Positions 37,101 to 48,734 of a DNA stretch of 64,000 nt are shown here, one piece after another. How positions within the stretch are numbered: the first letter of the stretch is position 1; the number at the start of each line of letters is the position of its first letter. The DNA is taken from positions 46,102,252 through 46,166,251 of the forward strand of contig CM055102.1 in assembly GCA_029204225.1 (NCBI GenBank). The letters run 5' to 3'. The notes under the pieces are model-generated. The model worked only from the letters and a program-made list of their open reading frames with translations, was not told the DNA's origin and did not search any database. The position numbers and the translations under genes are program-made. This stretch comes from Diphasiastrum complanatum. Its lineage: Eukaryota > Streptophyta > Lycopodiopsida > Lycopodiales > Lycopodiaceae.

Positions 37101-39043
37101 ATGTGTTGTTACTAAACTAAGTCTTCATGGAGGATAAACTAGGGGGCAAGTGTTACCACCCCTTTGCAATACGAATTGGATCCTTCTACAAAGTCAACAC
37201 ATTACAATGGCATCCATGCAGCTTGGCTAAAATAGAATCCATTATTAGAATTTTCAACAAATAGTCCATAGCCACTCTTAACACATAAAATATACAACCT
37301 CCTTTGCAAAGAAAGCAACCCAAAAGGCACTCCCTGAAGGTTTTCTTTCAGTGGGTCTTTTTTGGGGAAGTTCAAGGAATCTTTGCCAAAGCATAGTAGA
37401 GCTCTCGGACATAAGTGTCCTGCACCTTCAGGAAGCCCACAGTTGCTTTCAGGATTCAAAGGCAAAGAATAGAGTCACTAGACTTCCTTTGAATGGTATG
37501 GTGTGATGGTAATTGTGATTTATAAAGCAAAGTTTTCTGACCAAATCACTAAGATGACTTATAAATTTCAACTTTTACCCTCTTTGTTAATAGGCTCACA
37601 TATTTTCAATTAATCAAGTGTTAAAACAAGTAGCACCCTGTCATATATAAGTGGCTCATCATGCCCTCGAGCTTTGATCTAAGACATAAAGCTCTACCTG
37701 ATTAACTCCTCAATTAATTTTCCGATGATCCCTGAGCTCCAAACACATTTCTTCCAGCAAGTCAGAGATTTCAATATTGGTGGAATCTAAAAACAACCAT
37801 TTCATGCATAAACGCAACCCCATCTTCAGATCATAATTCAGTATAGCAAGACTCTTCTCAGGGCAACAACCAAGGGGAAAATAGTACTAGTAACTACAAA
37901 CCTATCATACATTCACAAATCCGGAAGTTAGTACAACTCTAGGGGTATAAAACTATGAACACATTTATGTCAATCATATTTGTTGCATATCACTTTGTCA
38001 CTATGAATTTTTTCCAAATTGAACTTTTCTACATACATTGTTTTTTTCCCTATTAGGTATAATATCCAATAAAAAATGCTCATGTTAATAACGATGGCTA
38101 GTAAATCAAGTACACAACCCAGCACAGCAACATATATCACAAACATCTAAATGGAAGGTATTGTCAAACGTTTTCAGTCAAAGGCACAAGGCAATAAAAG
38201 CCAAAGCTTACCTGTTTCAAAACTTTTGTCAAAGCTTCCAGTCAATTTAAATAGCTGATCAAAATGAGGTTTGCAATATAATACACCTTCCAAAGATGCA
38301 TAGTTACTCAGCTGCAAAGAAGATAAAATCCATACGATCAGACAGACGGAGAAAGGAAGATAACAATTGTTTGATCAGCGGGCAGGAATACAGAGTTCCA
38401 GAAGATTATAGCTTTGCTAATTGTTCTCCTAGATATGCTGTGGAATATAGCATTCCTGACTATTCAATGGTAAGTACGTCCAGCATTCAAGACAGATGTA
38501 CAAGAAACTGTTTCTGCTAGAGTGATCCTTTTTTGGCGAGGAATAGCTAAAAACACATAAAATTCTGACAGATCCAACTAAAACAAGATCGAAACACGAA
38601 CAACGACAATGAACGACCCAAGCTTGATGCATATCAGTTCTACATACAGGAGCATCAACGCTTCACAAACCTGGCTAAATCCTAAAAGTTGCAGCACGGA
38701 AACTGCGCTCAAGTAGTCTAATAAGGTGAATCTAAGTTAGCAGAGCACATATTTACTATTATCAGACACGACAGTAATGTCCCAGTCACGTCGAATGTAG
38801 ATCCACAAGATAAGAAGTTCATGTTCTCCTGTCGCTGACAAGCCGAACGAAGACTAACATCTTACATGTACAACGTTTACGGATAAGTTCGACTCGGGGG
38901 TAAAGTACCTTGAGAGTGCCATGGCAATGATGGCAACGGAAGCAAGCTTTGTGGTAGATGACGCCATCGGCAGTAAGCTGATCCACAAGATAAACAGTCT
39001 TTTCACAAGCTTTGCACTTCTGCTGAGTTCCAGCAAACGACAT
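34140..39043 (-). CDS. WLIM1: Plant two-LIM-domain protein (WLIM1 class), five exons
   Basis: Exons on the minus strand: 39043-38909, 38311-38212, 35427-35384, 34623-34522, 34343-34140. All introns are GT-AG and phases fit, giving 194 aa, the usual size. ATG 39043 is the first in frame. LIM domain 1 has C10-X2-C13-X17-H31-X2-C34-X2-C37-X2-C40-X17-C58-X2-H61; LIM 2 has C115-X2-C118-X17-H136-X2-C139-X2-C142-X4-C147-X15-C163-X2-H166, both intact double zinc fingers. [18 protein letters not shown] and [10 protein letters not shown] point to the WLIM1 class, which bundles actin filaments and also shuttles to the nucleus, where some members bind PAL-box promoters. The inter-LIM linker carries a tiny 44-bp exon. 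A minus-strand leader exon probably ends at 39602 (AAACG|GTACGT) after a CT tract. Confidence 0.95.
35428..38211 (-). other. Large intron 2 of the LIM gene
   Basis: The 2784-bp intron follows exon 2 (ending ..GAAACAG|GTAAGC) and ends TTCTTGTAG before the 44-bp exon 3. Apart from a gypsy reverse-transcriptase scrap (36227-36540) I see nothing conserved in it. Introns 1, 3 and 4 are 597, 760 and 178 bp. Confidence 0.85.
36227..36540 (-). pseudogene. Ty3/gypsy reverse transcriptase scrap in LIM intron 2
   Basis: On the minus strand [20 protein letters not shown] matches the gypsy motif around the catalytic YXDD (here FLDD). Beyond it, [20 protein letters not shown] may echo a gypsy integrase stretch but this is weak. 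Same strand as the host gene, so it is transcribed as intron. Confidence 0.55.
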
Positions 39044-39763
39044 TATCAAAATTGGAAGCTTCTCTTCTCCACTTCAGAAGGATGCGGGCCTTGTCAACCT
39101 TGGAACTTAATAGAACCTGAATAACGGGACAATTACTCTGTTGTGCACGGGATACGAAGCAGTTAGATCTGACGATGAAAGAGACTGCAGGAAGTAAAAC
39201 GGTAAGAAACTCACAATCCTGCAAAATGCAAGTGGTGTATAAGCGTTAAGCAAGTACACAAAAGCTTCAATACAAAGACGCAACTACACCAGAAATTCGT
39301 ACCATTGCAAAAACGTTTAAAGTCACCGAGCAAGACCAAAAAACTCAACCGAAAAGTCAGATCCGTTGGCAAAAATGCCAAAATATTGCCGATTTCAAAA
39401 GCGAAACGGAAACAAAACAAACTTACACCAGCAGGAAGAGAAACTTAAAAGCGCATTCCGATCTATTTAGTAGAATATACAAACGCTCAATATTATGATA
39501 TTATCAGCTCATTTGATACAGCCTCAGGAAAGGCGATCACGAAACAACAGGAAAACTTAAAAATATATCCAGATCCATTAAAGAAAATCGATTTGACGTA
39601 CCGTTTCGAGAGTGAATGGCCCCGCAAAGCTGATGAAGCTCCTCCACGAACAAAAGATAATAACGATCGATCGATCGATGGTGAAGGCATCCTAGAGAGA
39701 GAAAGCAAAAAGGAAGCAAAAGGTGGACGAATAATAATAATAAATTGGTCCCAACGTACGGAG

Positions 39764-39803
<40 letters not shown>

Positions 39804-39860
39804 TTCCTGTTTCTGTTAAGCAAATGCATATGATATCTTAATGGCACGACACAGTTAAAT
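39044..39860 (-). promoter_or_regulatory. Leader exon and 5' intron of the LIM gene (inferred)
   Basis: On the minus strand a CT tract (39800-39767) leads into a non-coding segment ending at a good donor (39602|39601, ACG|GTACGT). Acceptor candidates before the ATG are TTTTGCAG at 39220 and CTTCCTGCAG near 39186. CT-rich leaders with a first intron are common in plant cytoskeletal genes. No TATA box was recognised with confidence. Confidence 0.45.
39767..39800. repeat. (GA)n microsatellite, 34 bp
   Basis: Seventeen GA units; on the minus strand a CT tract at the probable transcription start side of the LIM leader exon. Confidence 0.95.
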
Positions 39861-39925
39861 GCGCAATCGCTGGATTAGCCGTTGAGATTCTGACACGTTT
39901 TTCTGATCGAATCAATTAAAACAGT

Positions 39926-39949
39926 CCAAGTGGCAAGCTTGCCACTTGG
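39926..39949. repeat. Perfect 24-bp palindrome upstream of the LIM gene
   Basis: Two exact inverted 12-bp halves (CCAAGTGGCAAG and its complement) with no spacer. It lies about 125 bp beyond the CT tract, in the likely promoter. It could be a protein-binding dyad or a trace of a small transposon. Confidence 0.7.
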
Positions 39950-42440
39950 CAAACATCTAAGTGTGAGGGGGCCTCGTCTCGGGCTGCAAAGCCCCGTCAG
40001 TCAAGGCAACAAATGAGGCATGAAATATTGCTCTAATAGTGGGGGTGGTGTAAACTTGGGGGCAGCCCTTCAAAGTCCCTTTCACTTCATATAAATGCAT
40101 TTTTATTGTATTTTATAATAAAAATCCATAAAGCACCTTCCAAATTTTTCATAATGAAAGTCCCTTGAAAGTATGTACCTTCCCTTCAAACACAGGCCCA
40201 AGGCTAGAAGCATCGAGGATGAGGCGTCTTCACACTTGGCATTGAGGGTGAAGGGCTCGGTGTGTAGGCCTTGGCTCTACCTCTACCGCCAAGCTCGAGC
40301 ATACATTTAGGGACTCTTTTACCATGCCACAGTATCCCCTAGAAAAGTCTATATATGTACTGTGTTTTCTCTCTCTTTGTTAATACAATTTTAGAGTGCT
40401 TCTCGGGTTGGTGTGTGCTCTCTCTTTCTGTTAAAGTGTGAATGTGATTGGTGTTTAGCCTAATAGTTAGATATATATACTGCACGAGATAGATCCTTGA
40501 CACCAATAGGCTCAGTTCTTCATTAACCTCTATTCTCTGGTTCTATGAACCATCCTACACCACTTTTACATTCCCAACCAGAGTCTTCTTATCCAAGGTC
40601 GATCGCTCCCCATCCAAAACAACAATCTTTTGTAGAGAGTCAACATATTGTTACATTGTCTATCACACAAGTTGATTTTGACTACATAGTCCCAGCAATG
40701 TATTTATATAGAAGATACCAATGTGCTTGCTCATCAAGTTGATCCATTTGCAACTTACCAAAATTATTAATATTAGATGTGTCTAGGCTCGTCTAGTCTT
40801 ATTGATTTTAGGCTCGTCTAGTCTTAGATGTGTCTAGGCTCGTCTAGTCTTACTAATTCTCTTGTGATCCATGGATACATAGTTGCTTCCAATCCAAATA
40901 GAGTTACATCCTATCGAGCAACCATGTAAGGTCTATCTCAAACACCATCCATAGATAAGACCAAGAATGTACCACCTCAGATCTGTGTCTTCATTATGTC
41001 TTTATGACCAAGCAATTGATATCATACCCTGGAGCCAAATTTTGAGCTACCACCTAGTGAATCATTAGTTTTGCGTCTAGATGACAACCCGTATTTTTTT
41101 ATCTGAGTGAAAGTAATCTAAGACATAATTGTCTTATTGCATGCTACATAAATGTTATACGTTATGACTTTGTTTTTCCTTTTGTAACACTGTAGCTATG
41201 GCCTTGTGCAAGTTCGATACTGAATTGCAAGAGTTTGGTTTAAGAGTGTCATGCAATTCCTTCTATAGAGTTATTTGCTAAAATTTTTCATTTTATCTCG
41301 TATTTCAAGTTTTTGTGTCACTAAGATATATCTCTACATCTTTACCAATGATTTCAACAACTTTCAAAAGGAACAAAAAGAGCAAACAAAAAACTTCAAC
41401 AACAAATGCCTAGTTTGGCAACAAAAGGAGCATCTTATCAGATTGCAACCATGATCCAACAAAGATCCATCTTTCCAACAAGATGGAATATTTGCGACAA
41501 CACCAACATCACCATTCTCAATCAGCAGTTGGTTTTACGTAAGCGATACAATATCCACATTTTTTCAATTGCCTCACCATGGCCATCGCATCATCAATAA
41601 AGTGGCAGCTTGAATCAGTGGAGGGCTCTCAAGTCACATCAAAGGCAAAAGCTATGAGCAAATCGACGCATACAACAAGTGTTCCTACCAACGCCAACAA
41701 CGATGCTTCATTGGACGAATGTACATTGAGCAGTGATCATAATCGTGTCTCAAGCCCATACTACCGTTGTTCTAAATCATCCATTTGATCATTTGCGGAG
41801 GCCACAAGAAGCACAAGTCATCAATGAGCAAAATCCCATAGGCCTACTAAACTGAAGGAATCTCACATCCATCAAAGATTGAAGTTATAATGAGCGCACA
41901 ACCTCAAGTACAAATGTCATTTTCAAAGACAAACAACGATGACTCTTTGGAAAATTGTACACTAAGCATGGGTGTGAACATGTATAACAAGACACACACG
42001 ATCCCTATCATCCCTTGTCCACACCCATTCATTCCCCCATGTTCCACCATATAATTAATCTTGAAGCTTCATCTCACTTTTCTCATCCATGCTTCAAGAC
42101 CTCATTCCCACCTGATTGATCAATCTGAACTTGCTCTAGTTCTCAATTCATTCATGCTTATACATGGTTCTCTTGGATTCTACTATCCATTGGTGCACTA
42201 TACTTGTGATATCTTGCAATTCTATGTGTAGAATGCTCAATAAATGCTATTTTTAGATCCACACGTGTGAAATATAGTATCTTATTATAATTTTATGGAT
42301 AGCAAAATTACTTTATGTTTTTGTTCATGTATGATCAAGATCTATTAGAGTTTGCATCTCATTTTAGTGTAGATGCTGATTTTTCTACATTGGCAAGATT
42401 GGTGAGTAGCTTGTTTTCAAAACCAAAGATCAATTGTAGG
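39950..42440. other. Intergenic; no gene seen
   Basis: No coding exon supported on either strand. The only structure noticed is a triple repeat of TAGGCTCGTCTAGTCTTA (40784, 40809, 40835). Short ORFs such as 41406-41600 lack any recognisable domain. Confidence 0.5.
40784..40852. repeat. Three 18-bp direct repeats, ~25-bp spacing
   Basis: TAGGCTCGTCTAGTCTTA occurs at 40784-40801, 40809-40826 and 40835-40852 with almost no change. Confidence 0.85.
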
Positions 42441-44079
42441 TTTGGATCTTGATGAATCTCAAATATTTCACAAAAGACACCATATGAAGTATTATTCAAG
42501 AAGAACCCTAAGGTTGATCAGCTTAGAATCTTTGGAAGTATTTGCTTTGCACATATTCCCTTGGAAACAAGGAAGAAGGATGATCCAACCTCAAGCAAAG
42601 GGATCATGGTTGGATACTCATCCACCAAGAAGGCCTATAGAGTCTATATACTCTCTACTTCCAAAGCTATTGAGATTAGAGATTTCACTTTTTATGAAGA
42701 ACAAAAGTCCACCTTGGTAGGCCTATCTCTATTGAAGACAATCAAGAAGTGATGGGGTCGAGGTTTGAGGAGAAGACTCCTCATTCAATTCTCACCAAGA
42801 AGATCTTTGAGAGAGATATTTGAGCCTAAGAGGCTCTCACATATTGACAAAGGCAAGCAAGTGGAACTTGATTTTACCAATTATGCTTTTTTCATGTCAA
42901 ATGAAGAGCCAAGGTGTGTCCAAGATGCACTCCAATGGTACAAAGCTATGGAGCAAAAATACGATATGCATTGATCACCAATAATACTTGGGAGCTTGTG
43001 GATCCTCCATACAACAAGCATATCATTGGTTGCAAGTGGGTATTTTGAATCAAGTGCAATCATGATCACACTATCAACAAGTAAAAAACAAGGCTATGTG
43101 CAAAAGGATTTACTCAAATCCAAGGCCTTGATTATGAAGAGACCTTTGCATCCGTTGTAAAGATGGTGACAATAAGGATAATCATATCTATTGCCTGCTA
43201 TTTCAAATGGAAGGTATTCCAATTAGATGTTTCCAATGCATTTCTCAATGGATATCTTGAAGAGGAAATATATATGGAGCAACCTCAAGGATTCATCAAG
43301 GATGAATCAAAAGTTTGCTTGCTATTCAAAAGTCTATATGGAATCATGCAAGCACCAAGATCATGGTATGCTAGACTCAACTCCTTTCTTATCTCACTAG
43401 GATTTATGCTAAGTGACTATGATCCTTTCATGTATTTAAAGTTTGTTGCTAGTGATCTTGTCATTCTTCTTGTTTATGTAGATGGCATTATTCTTTGTGG
43501 AAGTTGCATCAAATTAGTAGAAGAGACAAAAAGTGCACTTGGAGAAGAGTTTAAAATGCAAGATCTAGGAGAGCTCCATTATATTTTAGGCCTAGAGATT
43601 GACATTTATCATGATTATGTTTTTATATGTCAATCTAGATATGCTCTATCAATGTTGAGAAAGTTTCATATGGAGAATCATAAGAGCATAGATACACCAG
43701 TGGAGCATGTTGTGAAAGATCCTAATAAGGGAGATGAAAGATCCTTCAAGGACATCACCATTTTTAGAAGCCTTATTGGCTCCTTAATATGGTTAGCCAT
43801 CACTAGGCCCAACTTGAGCTATTGTGTGCACAAGCTTAGCCAATCTATGCAGGATCCCAAGATCTATCATTGGAAATCGGCCAGGCCAAGAGCGTCTCAA
43901 GATATATATATCTTCAACTCATGATTTTTGTTTGCTTTACAAAAGTGAAGATCTATATATTCTTGGCTACTCGGACTCGTATTTTGCAAGTGACATGGTG
44001 GATCAAAAATCCACAAGTGCCTTCCCCATATTCTTTGGAGGAAATTTCATATATTGGCTTTCCAAAAAGCAATATACTA

Positions 44080-44194
<115 letters not shown>

Positions 44195-44338
44195 ATGTGA
44201 GGCCGAGTATAAGGCACTAACTACAACAACAAAAGAAGTGCTTTGGATCAAGAGGATTTTCTTGGAGCTCAAATTCATTATGGAAGAGGATTTGCCTTTG
44301 ATCAAATGTGACAACATCTCGGCCCAAGCTCTTCCCAA

Positions 44339-45085
44339 TGTCGCGAAACTGGTTTTATTTCATTGTCGCGAACGATTTTGTTTCTTGTTCTTTTGTGCGG
44401 AAGCTTCACAGAAACCTAGACACGCGACTACACATCACAGAACAAATTTCATTCTAGCAATCAAGACAGCGTAAGACAAGGAGATGCACGAAAATAGAGC
44501 AATCAATTATCAGTTTGATTTTTAGAGCGAGATCGTCAGTGTCTCGCTTGTTGGCAGCCTGACGCTCTACTTTTTTCGTTGTGTTCTGCTCGTTGGTAGA
44601 CTTTCATACACAACACTTTGTCTCTAGTCTTTTTCTTATTTGCTCTACTCACTCACATACTCTGTGTATGTTTTGATCTAGAAATATGGTTCTTATCTCC
44701 ACTGCCTGGCGTTTACAAGATAGCTAAACAGAGAATTACAAGAGTAGTTAACGCTAATCAACTAATCAGTTACTCTCCGTCGTTGCTACTCGTTTCAGCT
44801 GGGTGTGAAGTATAAGACTCCAAGCCCGTTGAGTTGTCAGTTGGCATCGTGAAAGATTCTCCTTCGTTTCTTTCGTTTCCTTTCATTTCTTTCATTTCTT
44901 TCGTGTCTTTTCATTTTGCGTCGCTTTGCGGTTTTTGCAGTCCTGGAGGTGTGAATGATTCGCGAATCGTTCGTCCTTCATTTGTCTTGGAAGCACGCTG
45001 ACTTTCGCGAATCGTTCGACCTTCGAGTCAAGGCTTGTTGACTTTCGCGTTGCGACAAAATTGCAGGAGTTCACCATTTCTGACA
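44339..45085 (-). repeat. Solo LTR, family A2, with target duplication
   Basis: The 747-bp block begins TGTCGCGAAAC and ends CTGACA, interrupting family B RNase H. The flanks are CCCAA (44334-44338) and GCCAA (45086-45090), a 5-bp target duplication with one change. Without it the host frame reads ALPNNPIFHAR, the expected RNase H text. It has no internal domain, the signature of recombination between two LTRs. It is an inverted relative of 1-585 and a distant relative of the family A LTRs. Confidence 0.8.
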
Positions 45086-45320
45086 GCCAACAATCCAATA
45101 TTTCATGCAAGGAGCAAGCACATAGAAATCGCACATCATTTTGTGAGAAAGAAGCTTTTTGGAGGAGAAATCTACTTGGAGCATATTGATTCATCTTCAT
45201 GTATTGTCGATCTACTCACCAAGCCACTACTCAAGAGCGCCTTCATCAAGCTTAGATCTAGTCTTGGGTTGATTCCAGCATCCATGCTTTTTTAGAATAG
45301 ATAACTTTTCAGGAGGAGTG

Positions 45321-45993
45321 TGAAAAATACAAAAAGTCATCTATGTTGAATTTAGGTGTGTTACAAATTTTATTTGTTACCATCTATGTGTAAGCTAGTG
45401 ATAGGGCCATTTTTGTCCTAGGAGGCAAAATAGTCAAATTCACATGTATTTATGTGATTAGCCCAAAAGTGATTTATGAAGATAGTTAGGCTCACTAAAA
45501 GTGTCAAAATTATATTTGATGACTGACCAATTCCAAAGTGTTGGCATGGATCAAGGGTCCAATCAAAAGAGAGATTTTATGTATATGCTCCAATCATATT
45601 AGAGGAGTAGAAAGTCACTCATCCAATCACATGGAGAGGAGTAGAAGAAGGGGTCCAATCATATTTGAGCACTCTCCTCCATGAGTTCCTATTAGAGTGC
45701 TTGATACTTTCATTATGTACTTGAGATTTTTGAGATCTAAGTGAATTTCTAGTCTATCTTGGTTTCTCTCTCTACCCAAAAAAACGATATTTTTGTACTT
45801 AGTTTTTTCAAGCACTTACTTCCACACACGTGAGAGTACTTGTATGATGGTTTTATGCATGTAGATTAGTGCTCTTGACATAGAGTTGAGTGTTTGATCT
45901 TGATTATCAATCTACACTTGATCTAGGTTCAATCACAAAGTCTTAGGCGATCAAATCACACTTTGTGGCATTCCCACACGTGAGAAAATTTCA
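45321..45993 (+). repeat. LTR, copia family B (3' LTR)
   Basis: Starts TGAAAAATACAAAAAGTC right after the polypurine tract AGGAGGAGTG (45311-45320) and ends GAAAATTTCA. It matches the minus copy 23576-24300 and the + copy 61620-62236. Its right edge abuts a minus-strand family B reverse transcriptase at the codons for EEEI, so the element landed in a relative. Confidence 0.85.
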
Positions 45994-46529
45994 TAATCTC
46001 CTCCTCAAGGTGACCATTAAGAAAGGCATTAGAGACATCCAATTGGAACATCTTCCACTTGAAGTAGCAAGCAATAGAGATGATGATTTTTATAGTCACC
46101 ATCTTTGCGATGGGTGCAAATGTTTTCTCATAGTCAAGGCCTTGGATTTGAGTGAATCCTTTTGAAAATAGCTTGCTTTGTACTTTTTGATGGTGCCATA
46201 TTGTTGTACTTGATTCTAAACACCCATTTTCAACCAATAATATGCTTGTTGGATGGTAAATCCACTAGCGTTGAAGTATTGCTGGTGATAAAAACTTCAT
46301 ACTCTTGCTCCATAGGCTTGTCCCACACCTTTGATTGAAGTGCATCTTGGATGTCAGAAATAGGTAGATAATGGAATGCGAAAACTTCATACTTCCAATG
46401 CATGACTACGCCTATAAAAAATTGAACAAAGCAGTAGTGATGAAAATCATGTTCAATCTTTAGCAAGTAACTTTCGCTAGATACTAAGTGATTACGTAGC
46501 CAAAGATAAAGTATTGAATTCTCAGACAA
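45994..46529 (-). pseudogene. Copia family B reverse transcriptase fragment (minus copy)
   Basis: Minus-strand reading KWKYEVFAFHYLPISDIQDA and LPSNKHIIG (46529-46230), then HHQKVQSKLFSKGFTQIQGL, DYEKTFAPIAKMVTIKIIIS and LDVSNAFLNGHLEEEI (to 45994). It breaks at the point where the + family B LTR begins. Frameshift near 46230. Confidence 0.85.
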
Positions 46530-46815
46530 TTTCTATCAGTTACAAAAGCATTATAGAGATGCATGCATTCTGACACAAAGTGAACGCAATAAAGAAATAG
46601 TATTGATTCAGAAAAGCAAGATCAGATGCTAATGAGTGCAAGACAATAGTGGATAGAAACTCATTAGCATTCCTAACCGTGTCGCCTGTCAAGAACTATG
46701 AGTAAAAGTACAATGTTGTATTTTCACATTTTTGCAACACTGTCGCCTATCATGAATTACGTGTAAAAATCCATTGTCGTCCTCTGTTGAGTAATGTAGA
46801 TCAATTTCTAATTTT
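46530..46815. other. Junction DNA between two copia fragments
   Basis: No domain recognised. The words CACTGTCGCC and GTAAAA-TCCATTGTC resemble LTR-end sequence seen near 3620-3720, so it is probably LTR debris. Confidence 0.35.
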
Positions 46816-48560
46816 TGTCTCTATGGATTTGTATACCAAGGCAGAAATGAGCTTTGCCCAGATCGGTTATTTCAAATTCGAAAGATAGCATTGGCTTGGC
46901 CTCTTTTATCAAAATGGTAGTGTTGCTGAAAAGCAATGTATCATCCACATATAGAGTGATAATGATAAAAGAGTACTACTTTGAAGTAAACATTAGAATC
47001 TGAAGAGCTAGGTGTGTAGCCGTGATCAATAAGGAAAGTATTGGTCCTTTGAAACCACGCTCGAGCAGATTGCTTCAAACCATAAAGTGCCTTATGGAAT
47101 TTACACACATGATTGTGTTTACCCTCGATAAGATAACCTTTAGGTTGTACCATGTAAATGTCATCTTTAATAACTCCATTGAGATATGTTGTCTGTACAT
47201 CCATCTGATGTATTTCCGAATCTGCTGCAATGGAAAATGATAGCAAAAGTCAAATAGAAGAATGCTTGACTACTTGACTGAAGATCTCAGTGTAATAGGC
47301 GTTGTATACCTGAGAAAATCCTTTGGTGACAAGTCATGCCTTTCTCCTGTTCATGCTTCCATTTGCATTGTACTTGACATTGAGAATCCATTTGCAATCA
47401 ACTACGTTTTTGCTAGCAGATAATTTGACAATTGTCCATCGACAATTGTCCATGTCTGGTTCTTGATAAGAGATAAATACTCTTTATCCATAGCTTCTTT
47501 CCACAGAATTGAATCTGGCTGACTGAGTGCCTCTTTGACAGACGTCGGCTCATGAACAAGGTAGGCTGTAGACTCGTCAATATATCGATTAGGTGGTCTG
47601 CTTGCTCTTGAAGATCTTTTGCGTAATAGAGGAAGTTGATCATTTCCATTATATTGTAGTCGTTGACTTGCAATATTATCATCTTCTGATTCGTTGTTGA
47701 TTTGTTTTTCGTCAAGAGTAGATGAGCTTGGTCCTTCAAGGGGAATAGTCGACTGAGGAACTAGAAAGCTCAATATGTCAGGAGAATCTGACAGGTCAAC
47801 TGGATGGGTTGTGCCTATTCCCTTGAGGTCTTGAAACTAATCTTCGATGAAGATGACATCCCAGCTAGTGAATATCTTTGACTTGATGGGATCAAATAAC
47901 TTGTAGGCTTGATCTGAAGTAGTGTAGCTGATGAAAATACATTTGATACTCTAGAAGTCGAGCTTATTCCTGAGATCACGAGGTATCTGCGTAAAAGCAG
48001 TACATCAAAAAACTCATAAGTTTGATAGAGAAGGTTTGGTACATGTCCAAACTTTGAATGGAGACCTTTAGTAGGACATCTATTCTGAATATAGATTGTT
48101 GTTGAAACAGCTTCAGCCCAAAAGGACTTTGGAAGTGTCGCATGTGATAACATGCACTTTGTCGATTCAACTAAGGTTCTGTTCTTTCTGTCAACAAGAC
48201 AATTTGACTGAGGCAAATAGGAGGTAATGTATTGTTGTTCAATGCCATTGTTAAAACAATACTCCTTGAATTCGATGGAGATGTATTCTCTCCCGTTATC
48301 TGACCTCAGTGCTTTGATTCGTTTGCCAATTTGATTTTTTGCATGCTCTTTGAATTGTTTAAACTTGATGAAAGCTTCTGATTTTTGTTAAATGAAATAA
48401 ATAATTGTTCTTTTGGAGAATTCGTCAATAAAGATAATGAAATACTTTTCATCTAGTAATGAAGGAGTTTTCATAGGTCCACATATATCTATATGAACAA
48501 CAGATAACAGACCTTTTGTTGCATTCCTATGACTTGATCTAAAAGGAATCCTAGTCTATT
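46816..48560 (-). mobile_element. Ty1/copia element, family D (integrase to reverse transcriptase)
   Basis: Going down the minus strand: integrase core (FSKRTIIYFI, KRIKALRSDNGREYISIEFK, NNGIEQQYITSYLPQSNCLV; conserved D and E in place), then ATLPKSFWAEAVSTTIYIQN (48216-47815), linker with RASRPPNRYIDESTAYLVHE (47773-47402), and reverse transcriptase (DSEIHQMDVQTTYLNGVIKD, KQSARAWFQRTNTFLI, YTPSSSDSNVY, then in another frame LYVDDTLLFSN and LGKAHFCLGIQIHRD to about 46820). YVDD is intact. No gag, RNase H or LTR is attached. It is the least decayed integrase in the window but still has several breaks. Confidence 0.88.
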
Positions 48561-48585
48561 TTCCAAAGATGCATCAATGATAGAC

Positions 48586-48690
48586 TGAAGAAACTGAGAG
48601 TTTAAGTTGCATCACGGTGCAACCTCTGAACCAGAAGGATTAAGTTGTATTCGTTGAAGGCCCAGTGAATTCCTACATGGTATCAGAGCC
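48586..48690 (+). repeat. Family A 5' LTR remnant (92 bp) with primer site
   Basis: TGAAGAAACTGAGAGTT at 48586 equals the start of the 3' LTR at 51285, and the block ends TTCCTACA just before TGGTATCAGAGCC (48678-48690). The rest of the LTR interior is deleted while both termini remain. Confidence 0.65.
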
Positions 48691-48734
48691 ACGACTTTTG
48701 ATTATCAGAGCCCTGTCTGATTCCTTTAGACTAT

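Noticed and set aside
37202-37465. 87-codon minus-strand ORF in LIM intron 2
   Set aside because: No domain, no splice sites that would join it to LIM exons, and the LIM protein is complete without it.
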